A stretch of DNA of 64,000 bases from assembly GCA_963720235.1 (NCBI GenBank), contig OY970389.1:4216001-4280000 (forward strand). Reading direction: 5' to 3'. Source of the stretch: JACMLC01 sp963720235 (GTDB lineage: Bacteria; Acidobacteriota; Blastocatellia; Pyrinomonadales; Pyrinomonadaceae). Positions 1-8,591 of this stretch are shown here, piece by piece (positions within the stretch are counted from its first letter, which is position 1; the number at the start of each line of letters is the position of its first letter). Below the pieces are notes generated by a model. It had not been told where the DNA came from. It worked only from the letters and a program-made list of their open reading frames with translations, and did not search any database. Both the position numbers and the translations under genes were made by a program.

Positions 1-1
1 G

Positions 2-310
2 AAGCTGGCTGAAAGCTGGATTGAAGCGAGCGTTGGCCCATTCAACACGATTCATCAAAGCGCGCTCACGCAAATGTATCTGGACGAAGCCCTGCGCGCC
101 CTGCCGCAACTCAAACGCACGCGCAAGATTTTCTTTATCAATCAATGGCTCGCGGCCTTTATCGGCGGCCAGTGCGACCCGCGCGCGCTTGCGACCGCGC
201 AGAATTTCTTACAGCGCGAAGAAAAGACGCTCGACCGCGACCTGCGGCTTAAAGTCCTTGAAGCTTTGGACGGGCTTGAACGCTGCGTGAAGATTAAACA
301 GAAATCCTAA
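2..310 (+). CDS. C-terminal fragment of a helical protein, possibly M1-type aminopeptidase
   Basis: An open frame runs in from the left edge and stops with TAA at 308-310, so only the last 102 or so residues are visible. They are predicted helical, with no signal peptide or membrane segment, and contain RKIFFINQWLAAFIGGQ and a charged tail ending in an ERCVKIKQKS-like stretch. The pattern resembles the helical C-terminal domain of M1 aminopeptidases, but the catalytic HEXXH part lies outside the window and cannot be checked. The identification is therefore tentative. Internal ATG codons exist (for example at 74), but the frame is open to base 2 with the same character, so a partial gene is the better reading. 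Confidence 0.45.
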   Translation, partial: KLAESWIEASVGPFNTIHQSALTQMYLDEALRALPQLKRTRKIFFINQWLAAFIGGQCDPRALATAQNFLQREEKTLDRDLRLKVLEALDGLERCVKIKQKS

Positions 311-339
311 GACTTGAGACTTGGGATTTGGGACTGATT

Positions 340-1620
340 ATGGATTCGACAGCATTTCTGGTCATCGCCATCATCGCCATCTGCGTGTTGAGCTTTCTGC
401 TCTTTCTGGCCCTCTTTGAGCCGGGGCTGGATTACAAAATCTCTACACGGAAAACTGCGCCGCTTGATTCCGAAGAATTTTTGCGGACGCTCGAAGCGAT
501 TACGGATGCGAAGGTGCAGCGATGTAGCCGCATAGAAGTTTTGACCAACGCGGATGTTTATTATGAAGCCGAACTCGAAGCGATTCGCGCTGCGAAAAAA
601 AGCGTCAATCTCGAAGCTTATATTTTTCAGAAAGGCGAAGTCACAAAAAGATTCGTAGAGGCTTTGACTGAAAGAGCGCGTGCGGGCGTCGAAGTGCGTG
701 TGGTGCTTGATGCCATCGGGAGCTTTGCGTCGTGGGAAAGTTACTTCAAAGAATTGCGCGCGGCGGGCGGGCGTGTCTGCTGGTATCACCCTGTTCGCTG
801 GGCCACGATTGCGCGCGTCAATAACCGCACGCACCGCGAGATTATAGTCGTTGACGGCGAAGTTGGATTCCTCGGCGGCTCAGGCTTTGCGGATCACTGG
901 CTGATTGGAGATGAGAAGAATCCGCCGTGGCGCGACACTATGTTTCGACTTGAAGGCGATGCTGTGACGAGCCTTCAATCTAGCTTTGTCGAAAACTGGC
1001 TCGAAGCTTCGGGCGAGATTCTGGCGGGCGAAGAGTTTTTCCCCTTCCACGAATCTCCAAGCGGAGTCCCTTCGATTATCGTGGACAGCTCGCCCTCTAT
1101 GGGCCGCTCGACGCGCGCGCGCATTCTCTATCAAATGCTCCTCGCCTCCGCGCAAAAGAGCATACACATTACTACGCCATACTTTCTGCCGGATCGCAGC
1201 GCGCGCGAAGAGATGATTCGAGCCATCAAGGAGCGCGGCGTCGAAGTCAAAATCATAGTGCCTGGCAAACACAGCGACCATCTCCTGACGCGCCGTTCGA
1301 GCCGCAGACTGTTTGGCGATCTCTTGCGCGGCGGCGCGAAGATTTACGAGTATGAAGCGGCGATGATTCACGCCAAGACGATGACGATTGACGGCATTTG
1401 GAGCGTCGTCGGCTCGACCAATTTCGACAATCGCTCCTTCGGCCTCAATGATGAAGTCAACCTCGCGGCCATTGATGAGCAACTCGCCGCGCAGCTCGAA
1501 GAAGATTTCGCACGTGACCTGCAAAACAGCCACGCGGTTGATTACAAGAAATGGCAGCGACGCTCCATCTTCGAGCGCATGCATGAATGGGTCGGCTGGC
1601 TGCTGGAAAGACAACAGTAA
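340..1620 (+). CDS. Cardiolipin synthase-like phospholipase D family protein
   Basis: This 426-residue protein (ATG at 340; the frame also opens with TTG at 328) probably makes cardiolipin or transfers phosphatidyl groups at the inner membrane. It begins with one hydrophobic helix (about residues 3-27) and has two PLD repeats. The second HKD motif is intact (IHAKTMTIDG, His344/Lys346/Asp351, followed by GSTNFDNRS). The first reads THREIIVVDG, with Glu167 where the family normally has Lys. The downstream endonuclease/exonuclease/phosphatase gene mirrors the E. coli ybhP-clsB arrangement, which supports the assignment. The replaced lysine makes activity uncertain: a variant active site or a non-catalytic first lobe are both possible. 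Confidence 0.85.
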   Translation: MDSTAFLVIAIIAICVLSFLLFLALFEPGLDYKISTRKTAPLDSEEFLRTLEAITDAKVQRCSRIEVLTNADVYYEAELEAIRAAKKSVNLEAYIFQKGEVTKRFVEALTERARAGVEVRVVLDAIGSFASWESYFKELRAAGGRVCWYHPVRWATIARVNNRTHREIIVVDGEVGFLGGSGFADHWLIGDEKNPPWRDTMFRLEGDAVTSLQSSFVENWLEASGEILAGEEFFPFHESPSGVPSIIVDSSPSMGRSTRARILYQMLLASAQKSIHITTPYFLPDRSAREEMIRAIKERGVEVKIIVPGKHSDHLLTRRSSRRLFGDLLRGGAKIYEYEAAMIHAKTMTIDGIWSVVGSTNFDNRSFGLNDEVNLAAIDEQLAAQLEEDFARDLQNSHAVDYKKWQRRSIFERMHEWVGWLLERQQ

Positions 1621-1624
1621 AAAT

Positions 1625-1700
1625 AGTCAGGAGTCAGGAGTCAAGAGTCTTAAAGTCTTTAAGCTTTTGACTCCTGACTCTTGACTCCTGACTCCTGACT
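1625..1700. repeat. Family H word-repeat hairpin (GACTCCTGACTC words)
   Basis: Left arm 1625-1649 and right arm 1676-1700 are perfect 25-nt reverse complements around a 26-nt loop. Each arm is a run of the 7-8 nt word GACTCCT/GACTCTT. It sits between the PLD gene and the GTG-started next gene, 9 nt before that start, so it could act as an attenuator or processing hairpin. A related element with the word GACTCCA lies at 56629-56700. Confidence 0.85.
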
Positions 1701-1709
1701 TTCGTAATC

Positions 1710-2450
1710 GTGTTTCGCATCGTCACCTACAATGTGCATAAGTGTCGCGGGATGGACAGGCGCGTGCGGCCTGAGCGCGTGGCGGCTGTGTTGCGCGAGA
1801 CGGATGCGGACATCATAGCGTTGCAGGAGGTCTTGAGCGTCGAGGGCTTTGCGCGTGAGCGGCATCAGGCGCGTTTCATCGCCGAAGAGCTTGGGATGCA
1901 GTATCACATCGGCGAGAACCGGCGGTTGGATGGCGGAGCTTACGGGAATGTGATTTTAAGCCGCTTGCCTTTTGGCTTGGTCAATAACTATGACATCACC
2001 TGGCGCGGGCGCGAGCGGCGCGGAGCTTTGAGGGCCGATGTGCTTCTCAAGACGGATAACAGTTCGCTGCTCCTGCACGTCTTCAACATACATCTCGGCA
2101 CGGCTTTTATAGAGCGGCGGCATCAGGCGCGGCAAATCGTCTCGGAAGAGATTTTAAGTGATAAAAATCTGGCGGGCGCGCGCGTCGTGCTCGGAGATTT
2201 TAATGAATGGACACATGGATTGGCTTCGCGCCTGCTGGCGGAGCATTTCAAGAGCGCGGACATTCGCCAGCACCTGAGGCGAGCGCGCACATATCCGGGC
2301 GTGCTGCCGCTCCTGCATCTGGATCATATTTATTATGATGAAGTGTTGGAGCTAAAGAATCTGACGTTGCATCGCAGCCGCGCTGCGCTCATCGCGTCAG
2401 ACCATCTGCCGCTTGTGGCAGATTTTGTGTTGAAGGCTGAAGAAAGTTAA
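1710..2450 (+). CDS. Endonuclease/exonuclease/phosphatase family protein
   Basis: This 246-residue protein starts with GTG at 1710. It has the family's motifs in order: TYNVHKCRG near the N-terminus, ALQEV (metal-binding Glu), a GDFNEW motif around residue 165 and SDHLPLVADF near the C-terminus. Such enzymes cleave phosphodiesters in nucleic acids or phospholipid headgroups using Mg2+. No signal peptide is visible. It follows the PLD-like gene by 89 nt containing a long hairpin; the pair resembles E. coli ybhP and clsB. A role in phospholipid metabolism is inferred only from this neighbourhood. Confidence 0.85.
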   Translation: MFRIVTYNVHKCRGMDRRVRPERVAAVLRETDADIIALQEVLSVEGFARERHQARFIAEELGMQYHIGENRRLDGGAYGNVILSRLPFGLVNNYDITWRGRERRGALRADVLLKTDNSSLLLHVFNIHLGTAFIERRHQARQIVSEEILSDKNLAGARVVLGDFNEWTHGLASRLLAEHFKSADIRQHLRRARTYPGVLPLLHLDHIYYDEVLELKNLTLHRSRAALIASDHLPLVADFVLKAEES

Positions 2451-2461
2451 CAAAAAAGTTT

Positions 2462-2556
2462 CCCGCAAAGGCGCAAAGGCGCAAAGAAAGCACGCAAAGG
2501 TGTTGAGCTATGAATTATCTTGAATGCTTTTCTTTGCGCCTTTGCGCCTTTGCGGG
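2462..2556. repeat. Family A word-repeat hairpin, copy A1
   Basis: Arms 2462-2489 and 2529-2556 form a perfect 28-bp stem of repeated GCGCAAAG words with a 39-nt loop. It lies between convergent genes (stops at 2450 and 2565), so it may also serve as a two-way terminator. In reverse complement the centre matches copies A2 and A5 (AAGAAAAGC, TTCAAGATAA, CCTTTGCGTGC), showing shared ancestry and not just similar words. Confidence 0.9.
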
Positions 2557-2564
2557 AGATGTCT

Positions 2565-2756
2565 TTATTTTTTGACTCTGGCTGGCGGAACGAGTGCGTC
2601 GCGTTCTGCGGCTTCGGCGGTGACGATGCAGAGGCCATAGACTTTCTCGCTTTGCAGACGGCGCAGGAGTTTTAAAGCTTCATCGTAGAGCATCGCTGTG
2701 GCTTCGACGCCGCGTTCGCTGATGACGGCCCAACGCTTTTCCAGCAGCTCACTCAT
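2565..2756 (-). CDS. Small hypothetical protein downstream of a Ser/Thr kinase
   Basis: The 63-residue product starts MSELLEKRW. An AGGA sits 8 nt before the ATG at 2756; an upstream in-frame ATG at 2765 overlaps that ribosome site and is less likely. It is predicted alpha/beta, soluble, with no recognisable domain. It begins 26 nt after the stop of the kinase-propeller gene on the same strand, so the two are probably co-transcribed. I do not recognise the family. The good ribosome site and the placement support a real gene. Confidence 0.6.
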   Translation of the reverse strand: MSELLEKRWAVISERGVEATAMLYDEALKLLRRLQSEKVYGLCIVTAEAAERDALVPPARVKK

Positions 2757-2781
2757 GACAGGCATCCTATTAAAAAACTTC

Positions 2782-5565
2782 TCACTTCATGCCCTGTTTG
2801 AAATCGCTGATGAGGATGACATCATTCGTCACGACGCCGCGCGCGAGTGCGAGGCGTTTGCCATCAGGGGAGAAGGCGAAATCAAAGATGCGTTCGGATT
2901 TCCATTCGGTTAACTTCTTCGGCTGCCCGCCGTCAATCGCCTGACTCCAGAGATTCGAAACGCCGCCGCGTGTCTCGTTGTAGATGAGCGCGCGCCCGTC
3001 GCTGGCCCAGCGAACTGCCGCCGCAGGGAGATTGTCAATGGTCTTGACGGGTGCGCCTCCGTCAAATGGAACGAGCGAAATGCCGAACGGGCTATCGGGT
3101 TTCTCTTCCCAGTAATAGCAGGCAATCAGCTTGCCGTCAGGCGAGACCACAGGCAGCTTTGAATATTTGTTTGTCAGTCGCACAGGCTCGCCGCCGTCAA
3201 TCGAAATTTTCCAGACGGTCGGCTTGCCTTCACTCGCGGATGTATAAATAACCCACTTGCCATCGGGCGAGAACTGCGGGAAGTGCTCGTGCATGCCGTT
3301 GGTCAACTGTTTGAGATTGCCGCCGTTGATGTCCATCTTCCAGATATGCGTGCCGGAATCCACGCGGTCTGAGACAAAGACTATCGTGCGTCCATCCGGC
3401 GAGACTGCCGGATAGAGATTGAGGCCGGAAGTGTCCGTCAACTGTTTCTGCCCTGTGCCGTCTGCGTTGACAATCCAGATGTCCTGCTTGCCACTCGCGT
3501 TTGACGAATAGACTATGCGACCGTCCGGTGTCCAAGCTAATCCATAGCCCCAGCCGGATTCGTTCATAATCTGCTGCGAGCGTTCCGCATCAAGTCCGGG
3601 CGCGACCCAGATGTTCGAGACTCTGCTGGATTGCACAGTCGCCAGCGTGCCGGAATCCGCAGTCACGCTCAAGGTCATGTAAGTATTTAAATCATTTGTG
3701 ATTCTGCGCGCCTGACCGCTCGCTTTCTCAACGAACCAGACTTGCGAAGATTCCAGAGCTTCGTCCGCAGGAGCCAGCAAGAGCAGCCCGCTTCCATCCT
3801 GCAACCAGACCGGATGGCCGGCCTCGCGCCACGTCTGTGTGCTCAAAGCTTTCTGGCTTGCGTCCGCAAGCTGCACTTCTATCGGATGCACGCGATAATC
3901 TTTTGTCGAACTGAGGGCGATGCATGTAATGGCTTTCCCGTCTGGCGACCAGACAGGATGCCACCACCCGTCTGGAGCTTTGCGCGAAGCAAGCTCCTGC
4001 ACGCCTGTGCCGTCCGCGTTGGCAATCATCAACTGTGTCGCCCGCTCGCCGCCCGGCGTCAGCCGCATGAAGGTCAGGCGTTTGCCGTCCGGTGAAAATT
4101 GAACCTGACTGTCCACATCCGCAATCAAACGCTTCGGCTCGCCGCCCAGCACAGAGATTTGATAGAGGTCTTTCAAAGGCTGATTTCTCTCGCCGCGCAC
4201 GTAAAAGATATGGCTGCTGTCCGGCGAGAAGGTCGCGCCCCAGTAATTGACTTCGGCTGGCGGCACAAGCTGCACATTGCGCGACGAAGCGACCTGTCGT
4301 ATCCAGAGGCTACGTTGCGAGCCGTCGCTGAAAATGTGCGCGACATAGTTGCCGTCGGGCGAGATGCTTGCATCAATGGATTTGCCAGTCGAAGTTAAGC
4401 GACTGATGCGTGTCGTCTGGAAAGGAGCTTGACGAGCATCGCGCCCGCTCGTCCATAAAAATTTATAAGCCGCGAACACAAGCCCCGCACACGCCAGCAC
4501 GCCCACAAGCGAGAGCAGCAGTAGCATCCCTTTCATGCTCTTTCTCCCGCCCGTCGCTACATTGCCAGCAGTATTTCGCGCGGCCATGAAAGCTGTGCTG
4601 TGAGCCGCTAGCTCTTCACGCTCTGTTGCAAAGGCAGCCTGTCTCGTCTGCCCGCTCGTGCGATGTATGTCGCCGCTTGCGCGTTCGAGCTTCGCTTCAA
4701 ACTCCAACTCCTGCTTGAGCGTGCGCAGGTCAACCAGCATGTCTTTTATCGTCTGGTATCGCTCCTCTTTATCTTTCCGCAAACTCTTTCTGACAATGCG
4801 CTGTAGCTCTGCGGGCGCATCCGGCAGAAAATCCGCAAGCGGCTGAGGCTCGCGGTCGAGCACGGACACAATGACATCGCTCGTCGTCTCGCCCGTGAAC
4901 GGCACGCGCCCCGTCAACATCTCATAGAGCGTCACGCCCAGGCTCCAGATGTCCGTCCGACCATCGAGCGCGAGGCCGCGCGTCTGCTCAGGCGACATAT
5001 AGCTCACCGTACCCATAATCATGCCCGGACTCGTGTTGACCAACATCTTTGTCGCGGCTTCCGAATCAATCGCGGCAGATGCGCGCTCGGTCGGCTTCGC
5101 CAATCCAAAGTCGAGCACCTTCACATAGCCGTCCTTGCGAACCATCACATTTTCCGGCTTGATGTCACGATGAATGACTCCGGCTTGATGAGCGGCTGTC
5201 AACGCGCCAGCCACTTGCACGGCAACATCCAGAGCTTCTGAAATATTCCCACGCACGCCCGTCATGCGCTGGCGCAATGTCTCGCCGTCTATAAATTCTG
5301 TGGCGATAAAGTGCGCGGAGTCTGCGTGTCCTATCTCGTGAATCGTGATGATGTTCGGATGATTGAGCGCGGAGGCGGCTCTGGCTTCCTGCACAAAACG
5401 CTGCATGCGTTGCTGGTCTGCTGCAAACTCCTGCGGAAGAATTTTGAGAGCGACCGTGCGTTCGAGTTGCGTATCGTGTGCCAGATAGACTTCGCCCATT
5501 CCGCCCGTGCCTAGATGCGCGCGGATTTCATAACGACCAAGAGATGTGCCTTCGTTGATGGGCAT
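2782..5565 (-). CDS. Ser/Thr protein kinase with C-terminal TolB/PD40 beta-propeller
   Basis: The product is about 927 residues. An N-terminal Hanks-type kinase (about 10-275) shows the Gly loop GTGGMGEVY, Lys near 41, HRDIKPEN near 132-139 and DFGLAK near 152. A single membrane helix follows (about 347-372), then an extracytoplasmic propeller built from PD40 repeats (SPDGKRL, SPDGRTIVFVSDR and similar) to the C-terminus. It is probably a membrane receptor kinase that senses a periplasmic ligand and phosphorylates cytosolic proteins. ATG at 5565 follows a TTG at 5568; no clear ribosome site is visible. This fusion is common in acidobacteria. A small gene follows on the same strand. Confidence 0.93.
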   Translation of the reverse strand: MPINEGTSLGRYEIRAHLGTGGMGEVYLAHDTQLERTVALKILPQEFAADQQRMQRFVQEARAASALNHPNIITIHEIGHADSAHFIATEFIDGETLRQRMTGVRGNISEALDVAVQVAGALTAAHQAGVIHRDIKPENVMVRKDGYVKVLDFGLAKPTERASAAIDSEAATKMLVNTSPGMIMGTVSYMSPEQTRGLALDGRTDIWSLGVTLYEMLTGRVPFTGETTSDVIVSVLDREPQPLADFLPDAPAELQRIVRKSLRKDKEERYQTIKDMLVDLRTLKQELEFEAKLERASGDIHRTSGQTRQAAFATEREELAAHSTAFMAARNTAGNVATGGRKSMKGMLLLLSLVGVLACAGLVFAAYKFLWTSGRDARQAPFQTTRISRLTSTGKSIDASISPDGNYVAHIFSDGSQRSLWIRQVASSRNVQLVPPAEVNYWGATFSPDSSHIFYVRGERNQPLKDLYQISVLGGEPKRLIADVDSQVQFSPDGKRLTFMRLTPGGERATQLMIANADGTGVQELASRKAPDGWWHPVWSPDGKAITCIALSSTKDYRVHPIEVQLADASQKALSTQTWREAGHPVWLQDGSGLLLLAPADEALESSQVWFVEKASGQARRITNDLNTYMTLSVTADSGTLATVQSSRVSNIWVAPGLDAERSQQIMNESGWGYGLAWTPDGRIVYSSNASGKQDIWIVNADGTGQKQLTDTSGLNLYPAVSPDGRTIVFVSDRVDSGTHIWKMDINGGNLKQLTNGMHEHFPQFSPDGKWVIYTSASEGKPTVWKISIDGGEPVRLTNKYSKLPVVSPDGKLIACYYWEEKPDSPFGISLVPFDGGAPVKTIDNLPAAAVRWASDGRALIYNETRGGVSNLWSQAIDGGQPKKLTEWKSERIFDFAFSPDGKRLALARGVVTNDVILISDFKQGMK

Positions 5566-5649
5566 CAATTTATAAAAATAATATTCTATCCGCCTTGATG
5601 AGAGCCCGCCAGCCGCAGTTGATTCCCTCTGTAAAAATTTACAACCATT

Positions 5650-6948
5650 TTACACATCAGCCGCGAGGCGTATTCCTGCAAAGGCGATACGAAAATGGCG
5701 GCGGAAAAAGTTTCTGAAAGAAGTGCGCAGGAGCGGCGCGCGTGTGGCCCACGACCCGCCCTTGAGGACGCGATGGTCGCCGTCAAACCAGGCTTCCGAA
5801 TATTCCGGGTACGGAAAATATTTAAAACCCGGATAGCCCGCAAAGCTGTCGCTCGTCCACTCCCAAACATTGCCGGTCATATCAAGGCAGCCATAACTGC
5901 TCGCGCCCTTTGGAAAACTTCCGACAGGAGTTGTGCCTCCGAATCTTTCATGAAAGTTGCAAAGCTCGTCTGTCGGAGCTTCATCGCCCCACGCAAACTT
6001 GCGTTTACATTTTTTTTCATCATCCCACGAAGCAGCCTTTTCCCACTCGGCCTCCGTCGGCAAACGTTTTTTCATAAAACGCGCATAAGCTTCGGCTTCA
6101 TAAAAGCTCACACCCGTCACAGGATGCGCGGGCTGCCACAAGCCTTCGTCAAACAAAGTCTGCACGCGCCATTCCTGCTCATTGCGTTTCCAGTAGAGCG
6201 GGCTCATCCAATTCTCTTTCTCGCGCCACTTGTAGCCCTCTGCGCTCCACCACTCGCGCCGCTCATAGCCGCCCTCTTTGATAAACTCCGCATACTCTTC
6301 ATTCGTCGTCAGCAGTTTGTCTATCTTGAAAGCCGGAAGATTAATTGTCTGAACGGGAAGCTCGTTGTCATAAGCGAAAGAGTTCCACACCGCTCCCATC
6401 TCGAAAGGGCCAGCCTCAACCAAAACCATCTCGCGCGCCGTTGAGCTTTCATTTAAGACAGCATGCCTCTCATCTACACTCCGCGACTTGAGCGCGGGCT
6501 CTAGCAGGTGAAGCAGATAAGCCAGCGTTTCCTGATGCTGATATTCGTGTTCCAAGACCAGTTGAAAAATATAAGCATCACGCAGCAACGGCTCTGCTTC
6601 ATCAAAGCGAACCTCGTCGAGATAATCCATCACGCGCGCTCTAACATTTGTCAGATAAGTTTCCATCTCGCGGCGCGTCGGAAGATTTTTAGATTCTTCG
6701 CGCGGTGTGCTGATGGGATCAAAGATGCGCTCATAGCGTTCGTCGGGCGCAGGCTGGCCCTGCATCTTTTGTATGAGCCAGTAAGCCTCGAAGACGCCGA
6801 TGTGGGCCAGATGCCAGATAATCGGGCGAAAGCCAAAGCCGGGACTCCTGTGCAGATGCTCTTCCTGAGCCATGTCAAAAAGCCGCAGCGTATCCGTGCG
6901 CGCCGCCGCCATCTTTTGTGCAATCACTTCTTTTATTTGCTGTGACAC
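5650..6948 (-). CDS. egtB: Ergothioneine biosynthesis sulfoxide synthase EgtB
   Basis: This 432-residue protein joins an N-terminal DinB-like helical domain to a C-terminal formylglycine-enzyme-like (SUMF1) fold. The iron ligands are visible: His49 in WHLAHIG and His134/His138 in HEYQHQE, close to the numbering of mycobacterial EgtB. The C-terminal part has the typical WEWTSD, FPYPEYSE, RVLKGGSWAT and FAGIR motifs. The enzyme joins trimethylhistidine (hercynine) to a thiol donor with O2. The frame opens with GTG at 6948 and lacks a clear ribosome site. It is divergent from egtD, 72 nt apart, so the two share a promoter region. Whether the thiol donor is gamma-Glu-Cys or Cys cannot be read with certainty; the nearby egtA-like gene favours gamma-Glu-Cys. 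Confidence 0.92.
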   Translation of the reverse strand: MSQQIKEVIAQKMAAARTDTLRLFDMAQEEHLHRSPGFGFRPIIWHLAHIGVFEAYWLIQKMQGQPAPDERYERIFDPISTPREESKNLPTRREMETYLTNVRARVMDYLDEVRFDEAEPLLRDAYIFQLVLEHEYQHQETLAYLLHLLEPALKSRSVDERHAVLNESSTAREMVLVEAGPFEMGAVWNSFAYDNELPVQTINLPAFKIDKLLTTNEEYAEFIKEGGYERREWWSAEGYKWREKENWMSPLYWKRNEQEWRVQTLFDEGLWQPAHPVTGVSFYEAEAYARFMKKRLPTEAEWEKAASWDDEKKCKRKFAWGDEAPTDELCNFHERFGGTTPVGSFPKGASSYGCLDMTGNVWEWTSDSFAGYPGFKYFPYPEYSEAWFDGDHRVLKGGSWATRAPLLRTSFRNFFRRHFRIAFAGIRLAADV

Positions 6949-6975
6949 TTCTTTATTTTGATGCTTCCTCGTGAG

Positions 6976-7003
6976 TTGATAATGAACCGTGATGAGTTAT
7001 CAT
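6976..7003 (+). promoter_or_regulatory. Candidate sigma-70-type promoter for egtD
   Basis: TTGATA (6976-6981) and TATCAT (6998-7003) are separated by 16 nt, each one mismatch from the -35 and -10 consensus. The implied start would leave a very short leader of about 10 nt that still holds the GGAG at 7010-7013. Prediction only. Confidence 0.35.
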
Positions 7004-7020
7004 ACCATCGGAGAAAATCA

Positions 7021-8034
7021 ATGTCGCAAACTTCCGTTACTGCTTCTGCCGATAGACTGCTTTTACACAAACTCGCGCGCACAGAGGCCGAGGCGGGCTT
7101 TGCGGAAGACGTGCGAAAGGGGCTTCTGGCGCGGCCTAAAAAATTGCTCCCGAAATATTTTTACGATGAGCTTGGCTCGCAACTCTTCGAGGCCATCTGC
7201 CTGCTGCCGGAGTATTACCCGACGCGCGCCGAAAATGAGATTTTAGAGCGTTATGCGGATGAGATTGTCAACGCAGTCGAGGGCCGCAAGACCCTGCTTG
7301 AGATGGGAAGCGGCAGCGCATCGAAAACTCGCTGCATCATCGAAGCCATCTTGAAAGAGCAATCCGATTTGCTCTTTGTCCCTGTGGACATCTCCGCCAC
7401 CGCGCTTGAGACAAGCTCGCGCGTCCTGCTGCAATCTTATCCGGCCCTGCGCATAGAGGCTTATGCCGGCGATTACTATGATGGATTGAATGCCTTGCGC
7501 GAGAGGCCGGAAGGGACACGGACGCTCGCGCTTTTCTTAGGCTCGAACATCGGAAACTTTGATGCGGATGAAGCCAATAAATTTCTTTGCGCTCTGCGCA
7601 AAGTCCTGCGCGCGGGCGATGCCCTGTTGCTCGGCGCGGATTTGAAGAAAGAGCCATCTATCCTCGAAGCAGCTTATGATGACGCGCTCGGCGTGACCGC
7701 AGCCTTTAATCGCAACCTGCTCGTGCGCATCAACCGCGAGTTTGACGCGAATTTTAATCCGCGCCTCTTTCGTCATTACGTGACATATAATGAAGAGGCT
7801 GGAGTTGTCGAGACTTACATCGAAAGCCTGCGCGAACAGTCCGTGCAGATAGGCAAGCTTGAACTGGACATCCGTTTCGCAGAGGGTGAGCGTATTCATA
7901 CTGAGAACTCTTACAAGTATGATTTGGAAGGGCTGTCAGGAATGGCTGCGGAAACCGGATTCACGCGCACGCGCACATGGCTCGATGAGCGTGAGCAATT
8001 CAGCAGCAATCTTTTTCTCGCCGTTGGCGAATGA
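7021..8034 (+). CDS. egtD: L-histidine N(alpha)-methyltransferase EgtD
   Basis: The 337-residue product uses SAM to trimethylate histidine to hercynine, the first step of ergothioneine synthesis. The start at 7021 is chosen because GGAG lies 7 nt upstream; the open frame extends 21 codons further without a better site. Family motifs include KKLLPKYFYDELGSQLFE, LPEYYPTRAE, the SAM-binding LLEMGSGSASKTR and LFLGSNIGNFD. Divergent egtB and downstream egtA complete the pathway locus. It overlaps the following GNAT gene by 4 nt (ATGA), so the two are translationally coupled. Confidence 0.94.
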   Translation: MSQTSVTASADRLLLHKLARTEAEAGFAEDVRKGLLARPKKLLPKYFYDELGSQLFEAICLLPEYYPTRAENEILERYADEIVNAVEGRKTLLEMGSGSASKTRCIIEAILKEQSDLLFVPVDISATALETSSRVLLQSYPALRIEAYAGDYYDGLNALRERPEGTRTLALFLGSNIGNFDADEANKFLCALRKVLRAGDALLLGADLKKEPSILEAAYDDALGVTAAFNRNLLVRINREFDANFNPRLFRHYVTYNEEAGVVETYIESLREQSVQIGKLELDIRFAEGERIHTENSYKYDLEGLSGMAAETGFTRTRTWLDEREQFSSNLFLAVGE

Positions 8035-8537
8035 TGATTTTTTTAGGGACATACAGCATCGAAAGCTTGACGCCTCTGGACCAATCGTTTTTGTGGGAGA
8101 TGTTGTATCAGGCTCTTTATGTTCCGGCGGGGCGCGCGCCGTTCGCGCGTGAAGTAGTCAACGAGCCGCATCTTTCGAGATATGTGAAAGATTGGGGACG
8201 GCAGGGCGATGTGGGTTTCAAAGCCGTAGCCGAAAATGGCTTGCCTGTCGGGGCCATCTGGCTGCGGCTGTTAAAGGATGTGGAAAAGGGATTCGGTTAT
8301 GTGGATGATGAAACGCCGGAATTGGGGATGGCCTTGCTGCCCGAATATCGCGGGCAAGGAGTCGGCACGAGCCTGCTCTCTCACCTCATCGAAGCGGCGC
8401 GAGGGTTTTATGAAAATATTTCCCTGAGCGTGACGCGCGAGAATCCGGCCTTGCGACTGTATCAAAGACACGGATTTCAGATTGTCGCGGAGCATGGCGA
8501 TTCGCTCACGATGAAAAGGAAGCTGTCTCTCAGCTAA
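8031..8537 (+). CDS. GNAT family N-acetyltransferase
   Basis: The 168-residue product has a single GNAT domain with the acetyl-CoA pyrophosphate loop in PEYRGQGVGTSLL and the closing helix and strand ENPALRLYQRHGFQIV. The start overlaps the egtD stop by 4 nt, which indicates translational coupling. Its substrate is unknown. Its place between egtD and egtA suggests a role linked to thiol or histidine metabolism, but hitch-hiking is equally possible. Confidence 0.88.
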   Translation: MMIFLGTYSIESLTPLDQSFLWEMLYQALYVPAGRAPFAREVVNEPHLSRYVKDWGRQGDVGFKAVAENGLPVGAIWLRLLKDVEKGFGYVDDETPELGMALLPEYRGQGVGTSLLSHLIEAARGFYENISLSVTRENPALRLYQRHGFQIVAEHGDSLTMKRKLSLS

Positions 8538-8591
8538 TGCCTGCGCGCCATGCTTAACTTTCGTCTTCAGATTACTGCTCATTAAGAAATC

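Noticed and set aside
880..1614. Long antisense open frame (244 codons)
   Set aside because: It lies wholly inside the PLD gene on the other strand, has no ribosome site or family motif, and arises from GC-rich codon usage.
2447..2638. 63-codon frame over copy A1, ending in PLRLCGKL-type sequence
   Set aside because: It is the translation of repeat words and shares this peptide with other repeat copies, so it is not a gene.
5695..6444. 249-codon plus-strand frame over egtB
   Set aside because: A shadow frame of the well-supported EgtB protein.
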